Below are positions 1 to 5,151 of a stretch of 5,151 nucleotides of DNA, in pieces. This DNA comes from Porphyrobacter sp. (GTDB lineage Bacteria > Pseudomonadota > Alphaproteobacteria > Sphingomonadales > Sphingomonadaceae). A program made the position numbers and the translations under genes. Position 1 is the stretch's first letter; each line of letters begins with the position of its first letter. Below the pieces are notes generated by a model, which worked only from the letters and a program-made list of their open reading frames with translations, had not been told where the DNA came from and made no database searches. The stretch lies in the NCBI GenBank assembly GCA_021732945.1, contig JAKFWB010000531.1:1-5151 (forward strand). Reading direction: 5' to 3'.

Positions 1-44
1 CATTTAACGCTAGACCGTGAGCGGCGCGCGGCTACATTTCCGCC

Positions 45-438
45 ATGACGCGCCCATCTCCCTTCAAGCTCAAGATCCAGATCATGTGCGGCGACGAGAT
101 CGCGATGGGGCCGGGCAAGGCCGACCTGCTTGACGCGATCGCCGCGCACTGTTCGATTTCGGCTGCGGGGCGGGCGATGGGGATGAGTTACCGCCGCACC
201 TGGCTGCTGGTCGATGCGATGAACCGGTGCTGGCAGGGGCCGCTGGTGGCGACCACGCCGGGAAACCAGAAGGCAGGCGCACACCTCACGCCGCTGGGTG
301 AGCGCATTCTTGGCCATTATCGCAAAGCGCAGAGCGATGCGGAGCAGATCGGCAGCGCCGGGCTTGCGGCGATCACCGGCCAATTGCTCCATGCACCGCG
401 CCCACCCAAGCGCAGCGAAGGGCCAACGGCCGACGATC

Positions 439-455
<17 letters not shown>
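45..455 (+). CDS. Stand-alone ModE-type winged-helix transcriptional regulator (no Mop/TOBE domain)
   Basis: A 136-residue DNA-binding protein matching the N-terminal domain of ModE, the molybdate-responsive repressor. Residues 27-92 follow the ModE pattern closely: LLDAIAAHCSIS, then the helix-turn-helix SAAGRAMGMSYRRTW (about 39-53) with the recognition helix running to DAMN (60), then the wing and LTPLGERIL (81-89). E. coli ModE is about 260 residues because two Mop/TOBE domains follow and bind molybdate. Here the protein stops after a short Pro/Arg-rich tail, so any metal sensing must work differently; C15, C36 and C62 are the only cysteines. The ATG at 45 is preceded by no clear Shine-Dalgarno, and an in-frame stop at 18-20 limits upstream extension. 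The last 17 bp overlap the end of the convergent receptor gene. A ModE-like dyad before that receptor is its best candidate target. Family assignment is firm; ligand and target are inferred. Confidence 0.88.
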
Positions 456-2799
<2,344 letters not shown>

Positions 2800-2804
2800 G
2801 AAGT

Positions 2805-2810
2805 TCCCCT
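2805..2810 (-). promoter_or_regulatory. Ribosome binding site supporting the TTG start of the TonB receptor
   Basis: On the minus strand AGGGGA lies five bases before the TTG at 2797-2799. It decides the unusual start: the next in-frame Met (residue 16) would fall inside the signal peptide and destroy its positive N-terminus and most of its hydrophobic core. Confidence 0.75.
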
Positions 2811-2824
2811 GATTGGCGGTCTAA

Positions 2825-2846
2825 TCTATATCTAAAGATATATAGA
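2825..2846. promoter_or_regulatory. ModE-like operator (Mo-box) upstream of the TonB receptor
   Basis: The site is a dyad of arms TCTATAT (2825-2831) and ATATAGA (2840-2846) separated by 8 bases. The published E. coli ModE consensus (CTATATA, six bases, TATATAA-like) has the same TATAT-N8-ATATA geometry, and one half-site, CTATATA on the minus strand, matches exactly. A nested repeat TATATCT-AA-AGATATA (2827-2842) is also present. The AT-rich block stands out sharply in a GC-rich region and lies 26-47 bases before the receptor start, over the likely -10, as expected for a repressor. Binding by the neighbouring ModE-like protein is inferred. Confidence 0.65.
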
Positions 2847-2862
2847 CATTCCTATCAGGCAA
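2835..2862 (-). promoter_or_regulatory. Candidate sigma-70 type promoter of the TonB receptor
   Basis: On the minus strand TTGCCT (2862-2857) and TATCTT (2840-2835) are 16 bases apart. Transcription would begin near 2828, leaving a leader of about 28 bases that includes the AGGGGA ribosome site. The -10 lies inside the ModE-like dyad, so occupancy would block RNA polymerase. Other AT-rich hexamers in the dyad could serve as the -10, so exact placement is uncertain. Confidence 0.45.
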
Positions 2863-3083
2863 TGGGGATTTGTGCCGCGTGTCCCATCCGGTTGGCCAAG
2901 ACCTCAATTGACCGTTGTGGGGTCGCTTGCCGAATGGCGGGTTTCAGCTAAGCCGGTCATTCCCAAGCACGGCGGCGATTGGCGGCTTTGTCCCACGACG
3001 CGGCGTTTATGGTCCGCAGGCGCGGAGCGGGATCATCGAGAATGATGAATTCAAACCCAAGCTGGTGGTCGAAATCTGATCGG
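2848..3083. other. Intergenic region between the receptor promoter and hipA, with possible decayed coding sequence
   Basis: No convincing gene lies here. On the plus strand one frame is open from 2912 to a TGA at 3078-3080, about 56 codons, with no in-frame ATG; only TTG codons (2915, 2927) could start it. Its end reads like real protein (IIENDEFKPKLVVEI), so it may be the tail of a broken gene, but I do not recognise it. It converges on hipA, ending 3 bases before the hipA stop. A hairpin-forming repeat sits inside at 2932-2962. No terminator with a T-run was seen for hipA. Confidence 0.35.
2932..2962 (+). repeat. Imperfect inverted repeat / hairpin
   Basis: Plus-strand RNA would pair GAAUGGC with GUCAUUC, then one G-G mismatch, then GGUUU with AAGCC, closing on a 5-base loop CAGCU. 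That is 12 base pairs including two G-U pairs, which become A-C mismatches on the other strand, so the hairpin favours plus-strand RNA. No T-run follows, so it is not a classic terminator. It may be an intergenic palindromic repeat, which only a genome-wide search would show. Confidence 0.5.
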
Positions 3084-4346
3084 TCAGCCAAACTGCTGAG
3101 CCACTGCATCCAAGCCTTCCGACACAGTAGCGATGGACCCCCCTACTCCGGTGTCGCAAGCATGCGACGGCCAATCGGCGAGTGCGGCACGAACATCGTC
3201 AATGGCGGCGCCGGCACGCTTTGCTGGAATTCCGTGGATTTTTGCTAACCTCATGACCTGGTCGCGCGTGATGGCGCGGCCTTCGCCCAGAACGGCCATG
3301 TAATGCTCGCCGCCGGGGCCGTTTGAGAAAGTGAGGTCGAAGGCAGGCGCAAGCCGCCAATTACCTCGCTCGTCCATGAGGTATGCATGCTGGCGGACAT
3401 GATCGTCGCGGTTTCGCGCGAGCACGTTGAAGACCATCCGGCGAAAGGCCTGTTCCACATCTGCCATGCTGTGGGTGATCGCCAATGTCGCCTTCAGGAA
3501 TCCATCGTAGTCTACGCTCGGCATATGCGGTGATGCTTCTAGCGCTCCACCGAGGCTGACCATGTGTAGCCGCTTGCCCGGTGAGGGGCGATCGAAGCGC
3601 TTGGTAGCGAAATGGCCAGGTCCGGTCGCCGACGAAATCAACTTCGTTTCAGCCATGTCGATATGCGCGGCGCGGGCCATCCTGGCGTAAGCCTCTTCCA
3701 TTGGCCCGATATCGGCGGGGTCATTGGTTGCTGCAAATTTGACGATCCATTCCTCACTGGCGTTTCCGGTTCCCGCGACAGCCAGCTCGTCCCCGGTGAA
3801 CAGCCTGCCGTCTGCCTCGATCGCCACGTGGACTTTTGGCCGCGCGCCGCCAGAACCGCCGCCGAGGCGCGCTAGCAGGTCATCCAATTCGGACTCCTCG
3901 CCCAGCAGCACATGGCGGGCTTCATCGGCCAGAAGGTCAAGATCGATACCGCCGGAGGCATCGAGCGTGAGAGTTTCAGGCTGAAAGACCAGAGCACCGC
4001 GGCCTTTCGTCCCAACAAGGGCGAGCCGGTCGACCGCATCGAGATCTTCGAAACGGTGACCTAACTGCTGGACCCGACGTTTCAACAATAGCATTCCCCA
4101 GGCATCGGGCAGGCAGTCCGACAAGAAACCGTGGAGTCCATCGAATGTACGACTGCGCGCAGGGTGCAAGCCGGGCTCGGCGGGGTAGCGCAGGGGAGAG
4201 ATTGCGAGGCCCTTTGCAATGACGTCTGCCGACCATTCGAGCTGCGCCAGTCGGGAGGCCATCGCGAGCCTGCCGACCGAGCGTGCTGGTGCACTCTCAT
4301 CGGTAAGCAGTCTAACCGCCAAGGGCGTTCCTGGCGCCAGCTTCAT
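3084..4346 (-). CDS. hipA: HipA-family serine/threonine kinase toxin of a type II toxin-antitoxin system
   Basis: A 420-residue HipA-family kinase. Family members phosphorylate translation factors such as aminoacyl-tRNA synthetases (GltX in E. coli) and arrest growth. The N-terminal HipA subdomain (about 8-125) has LPDAWGMLLL (79-88) and VDRLALVGTKGRGALVF (105-121). The kinase part begins with a glycine-rich loop, LGGGSGGARPKV (161-172), whose S165 could be an autophosphorylation site like E. coli Ser150. IVKF supplies the ATP-binding Lys (K203). NRDDHVRQH (312-320) is the catalytic loop, with D314 matching E. coli D309, and PAFDLTFS (334-341) gives the metal-binding D337. The position of the metal-binding Asn (E. 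coli N314) is Gln here (Q319). ATG at 4346 overlaps the antitoxin stop as ATGA, and AGGGG lies nine bases upstream. Full length, with no frameshift. The cellular target is unknown. Confidence 0.93.
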   Translation of the reverse strand: MKLAPGTPLAVRLLTDESAPARSVGRLAMASRLAQLEWSADVIAKGLAISPLRYPAEPGLHPARSRTFDGLHGFLSDCLPDAWGMLLLKRRVQQLGHRFEDLDAVDRLALVGTKGRGALVFQPETLTLDASGGIDLDLLADEARHVLLGEESELDDLLARLGGGSGGARPKVHVAIEADGRLFTGDELAVAGTGNASEEWIVKFAATNDPADIGPMEEAYARMARAAHIDMAETKLISSATGPGHFATKRFDRPSPGKRLHMVSLGGALEASPHMPSVDYDGFLKATLAITHSMADVEQAFRRMVFNVLARNRDDHVRQHAYLMDERGNWRLAPAFDLTFSNGPGGEHYMAVLGEGRAITRDQVMRLAKIHGIPAKRAGAAIDDVRAALADWPSHACDTGVGGSIATVSEGLDAVAQQFG

Positions 4347-4654
4347 GGCCTTGTACCCCTGGCGCGCTGCGGCAGCGGCCTTGTTGCCTTGCGTTGCTGC
4401 GCGAGCAGTTCATCCATGTTCGAGGCGGCCATATCTGGGAACAGCGCGACAATGCCCTCATCGCAGCGAAGCGCGATGGCAGCGCGAACGAGGTCTTCGA
4501 TGGAAGCTCGACCTTCGGCTTCCATCCGCCGCCACGTTCGGTGAGCTACGCCTGCCTTGGCTGCTGCCACTTGCTGGGTAAGATCGAGCGCCAGACGGCG
4601 CGCCTTGATCCGCTTTCCGAGGTCCGACATCTGGTCATTGAGGGTGAGAAGCAT
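4343..4654 (-). CDS. hipB: HipB-type XRE-family antitoxin and autorepressor
   Basis: A 103-residue helix-turn-helix protein. The XRE/Cro fold covers about 11-73: LGKRIKARRLALDLTQ, then the helix-turn-helix TQQVAAAKAGVAHRTWRRME (26-45). The tail after FPDM (72-75), SNMDELLAQQRKATR, is basic and flexible, as in antitoxins that contact HipA. It should neutralise the downstream kinase and, with it, repress the operon. It precedes hipA with a 4-bp ATGA overlap, implying translational coupling. Two perfect 14-bp palindromes lie upstream, one ending a single base before the ATG at 4654. The start is uncertain: AGAAGG (4668-4673) is 13 bases from this ATG but only 6 from an out-of-frame ATG at 4661, and Met9 (4630) gives the more usual MSDLGKRIK beginning and a 95-residue protein. 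Family and role are well supported. Confidence 0.88.
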   Translation of the reverse strand: MLLTLNDQMSDLGKRIKARRLALDLTQQVAAAKAGVAHRTWRRMEAEGRASIEDLVRAAIALRCDEGIVALFPDMAASNMDELLAQQRKATRPLPQRARGTRP

Positions 4655-4661
4655 TGGCCAT
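4635..4661 (-). CDS. Possible 8-codon leader mini-ORF overlapping the hipB start
   Basis: An ATG at 4661 inside O1 is preceded by AGAAGG (4668-4673) at an ideal 6-base spacing. It encodes MANASHPQ and stops with TGA at 4635-4637, four bases before the Met9 ATG of hipB at 4630. It is out of frame with hipB. It can be translated only if transcription starts upstream of the TTGACT promoter proposed here, so it competes with that model. Translation is speculative. Confidence 0.2.
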   Translation of the reverse strand: MANASHPQ

Positions 4662-4669
4662 ATATGGCC
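4656..4669. promoter_or_regulatory. Palindromic operator O1 of hipBA
   Basis: GGCCATATATGGCC is a perfect 14-bp palindrome ending one base from the hipB ATG. Its AT core supplies the likely -10, so a bound HipB dimer or HipBA complex would block transcription. It shares the GGCCAYATRTGGCC consensus with the second site 40 bp upstream. It differs from the E. coli HipB operator (TATCC-N8-GGATA), so the binding specificity is distinct. Confidence 0.8.
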
Positions 4670-4688
4670 TTCTAGATCAATAAGTCAA
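4660..4688 (-). promoter_or_regulatory. Candidate hipBA promoter between and within the operators
   Basis: On the minus strand TTGACT (4688-4683) is a near-consensus -35. The -10 would be ATATAT with a 17-base spacer (4665-4660), or TATATG with 18, both inside O1. Transcription would then begin around 4650-4655, at or on the first hipB ATG, implying a leaderless message or use of Met9. An alternative promoter further upstream cannot be excluded. Confidence 0.5.
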
Positions 4689-4734
4689 CCTTATGGGCCA
4701 CATGTGGCCGATCTATTCGGGTGACCTGATCTAG
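4672..4734. repeat. Outer 8-bp inverted repeat around operator O2
   Basis: CTAGATCA (4672-4679) and TGATCTAG (4727-4734) are exact inverted copies. Their midpoint (4703) nearly coincides with the centre of O2 (4702.5), with 16 and 17 bases between each arm and the operator. This may be chance, or a second symmetric layer of protein contact. Confidence 0.35.
4696..4709. promoter_or_regulatory. Palindromic operator O2 of hipBA
   Basis: GGCCACATGTGGCC is a perfect 14-bp palindrome matching O1 at 12 of 14 positions; the two changes are themselves symmetric. It lies 7 bases upstream of the -35 candidate. Centre-to-centre distance to O1 is 40 bp, close to four helical turns, which would allow two dimers on nearly the same face of the DNA and bridging by HipA. 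Confidence 0.8.
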
Positions 4735-4788
4735 CTGAAATTTCGCGCTGATAGTCCGGTGCCGTCACAGCCACTTCGCCGGAAACGC
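4710..4788. other. Spacer between the membrane-protein gene and the hipBA operators
   Basis: I see no gene, and no hairpin plus T-run that would end the upstream minus-strand transcript. The only long-range pairing, TCCGG with CCGGA on the minus strand, has too large a loop to act as a terminator. Read-through from the membrane-protein gene into hipBA is therefore possible. Confidence 0.3.
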
Positions 4789-5151
4789 TCAATGCATCCT
4801 TGCTCTTCGACGGTTCTGTATTGAGGTATGGCTCGCGCGGTACATCCTCTTAAACGCCGGACTTAGCTCCAGTCGCCATCCGTCCCGCCAATTCCAGGCA
4901 TTTCCACGCAAGACTGGCCGCCCAATCATCTTCTCCAGAGTGAGGAGGACGCAAAAGAGGAATAAAATCATACCTTCGTGCGGCTCTGGCAGGGCTGCTG
5001 ATAGGCCTAGCGATGACACCCGTATGAAATATGCTGCCGATGCGAAAAAAACCAGAGCCAGTGTGATGGGCTTTAGCCATTTCATCAGAGACATATAGCT
5101 TTGCAACACGAGCCTCAAATGTTCGCGTCGTGCTCTTTGTAGGATGGATTG
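4789..5151 (-). CDS. Hypothetical small membrane protein, 5' end possibly outside the window
   Basis: I do not recognise this protein. The frame is open from the window edge to the TGA at 4789-4791, so the gene may start outside. Possible internal starts are TTG 5118 (109 residues), ATG 5094 (101) and ATG 5085 (98); none has a good ribosome site. Counting from the TTG, two hydrophobic segments stand out, about 17-32 (PITLALVFFASAAYFI) and 49-61 (GMILFLFCVLLTL). A soluble tail rich in Trp and Arg follows (GNAWNWRDGWRLEL, 72-85) and ends in a basic stretch QNRRRAR. It is probably an inner-membrane protein with two helices. Codon use is less G/C-biased at third positions than in the receptor or hipA, which hints at acquired DNA. 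It runs in the same direction as hipBA but 134 bp away, so it is not clearly in that operon. Confidence 0.55.
   Translation of the reverse strand, partial: QSILQRARREHLRLVLQSYMSLMKWLKPITLALVFFASAAYFIRVSSLGLSAALPEPHEGMILFLFCVLLTLEKMIGRPVLRGNAWNWRDGWRLELSPAFKRMYRASHTSIQNRRRARMH

Noticed and set aside
1..44. Possible ModE-like autoregulatory site before the regulator gene
   Set aside because: No TATAT-type dyad is present in these 44 bases; any operator would have to lie outside the window.
3066..3080. Short inverted repeat CTGA/TCAG after the hipA stop as a terminator
   Set aside because: The stem is only 4 bp and no T-run follows on the minus strand.
4131..4544. Plus-strand frame across the hipB/hipA junction
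   Set aside because: It is opposite two well-supported genes, has no domain pattern, and contains runs of Ser/Arg typical of shadow translation.
3084..4654. hipBA as a new type of defence system
   Set aside because: Gene order, 4-bp overlap, length and kinase motifs fit an ordinary HipBA toxin-antitoxin pair; only the loop variant and the operators are noteworthy.

Overview
The window looks like a GC-rich alphaproteobacterial chromosome, most likely a sphingomonad (Sphingomonadaceae/Erythrobacteraceae type). This rests on the strong G/C third-position bias, the style of the TonB-dependent receptor (LRGPQGTLFGKNTTAGAIN plug motif, VTAR TonB box, PRTAGVTFRL end) and the HipA/HipB variants. The assignment is inferred from family resemblance, not proven. 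No rRNA, tRNA, CRISPR array or transposase is visible.

Left half (1-2850): a metal-regulation/uptake pair. A small plus-strand regulator (45-455) carries only the N-terminal winged-helix domain of ModE, the molybdate-responsive repressor, and has no molybdate-binding (Mop/TOBE) domain. It converges on, and overlaps by 17 bp, a minus-strand TonB-dependent outer-membrane receptor (439-2799) with a TTG start and a good signal peptide. Just upstream of the receptor is a dyad, TCTATAT-N8-ATATAGA (2825-2846). It has the architecture of the E. coli ModE operator and covers the probable -10 box. Together these suggest a receptor for molybdate, tungstate or a metal chelate, repressed by a one-domain ModE-like protein.

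Middle (2848-3083): an intergenic stretch with a 31-nt imperfect hairpin (2932-2962) and a short open frame that looks like decayed coding sequence.

Right half (3084-4654): a hipBA-type toxin-antitoxin operon on the minus strand. The XRE-family antitoxin comes first and overlaps the HipA-family kinase toxin by 4 bp (ATGA). The kinase catalytic loop reads NRDDHVRQH, with RQ where E. coli HipA has KN. The promoter region has two perfect 14-bp palindromes of consensus GGCCAYATRTGGCC, 40 bp apart centre to centre. They are very likely operators for autorepression, and one lies over the candidate -10 and right next to the start codon.

Right edge (4789-5151): a small two-helix membrane protein on the minus strand, unrecognised, with a reading frame open to the window edge, so its true start may lie outside. 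Its codon use is less G/C-biased than that of the genes to the left, which fits an accessory region together with hipBA.
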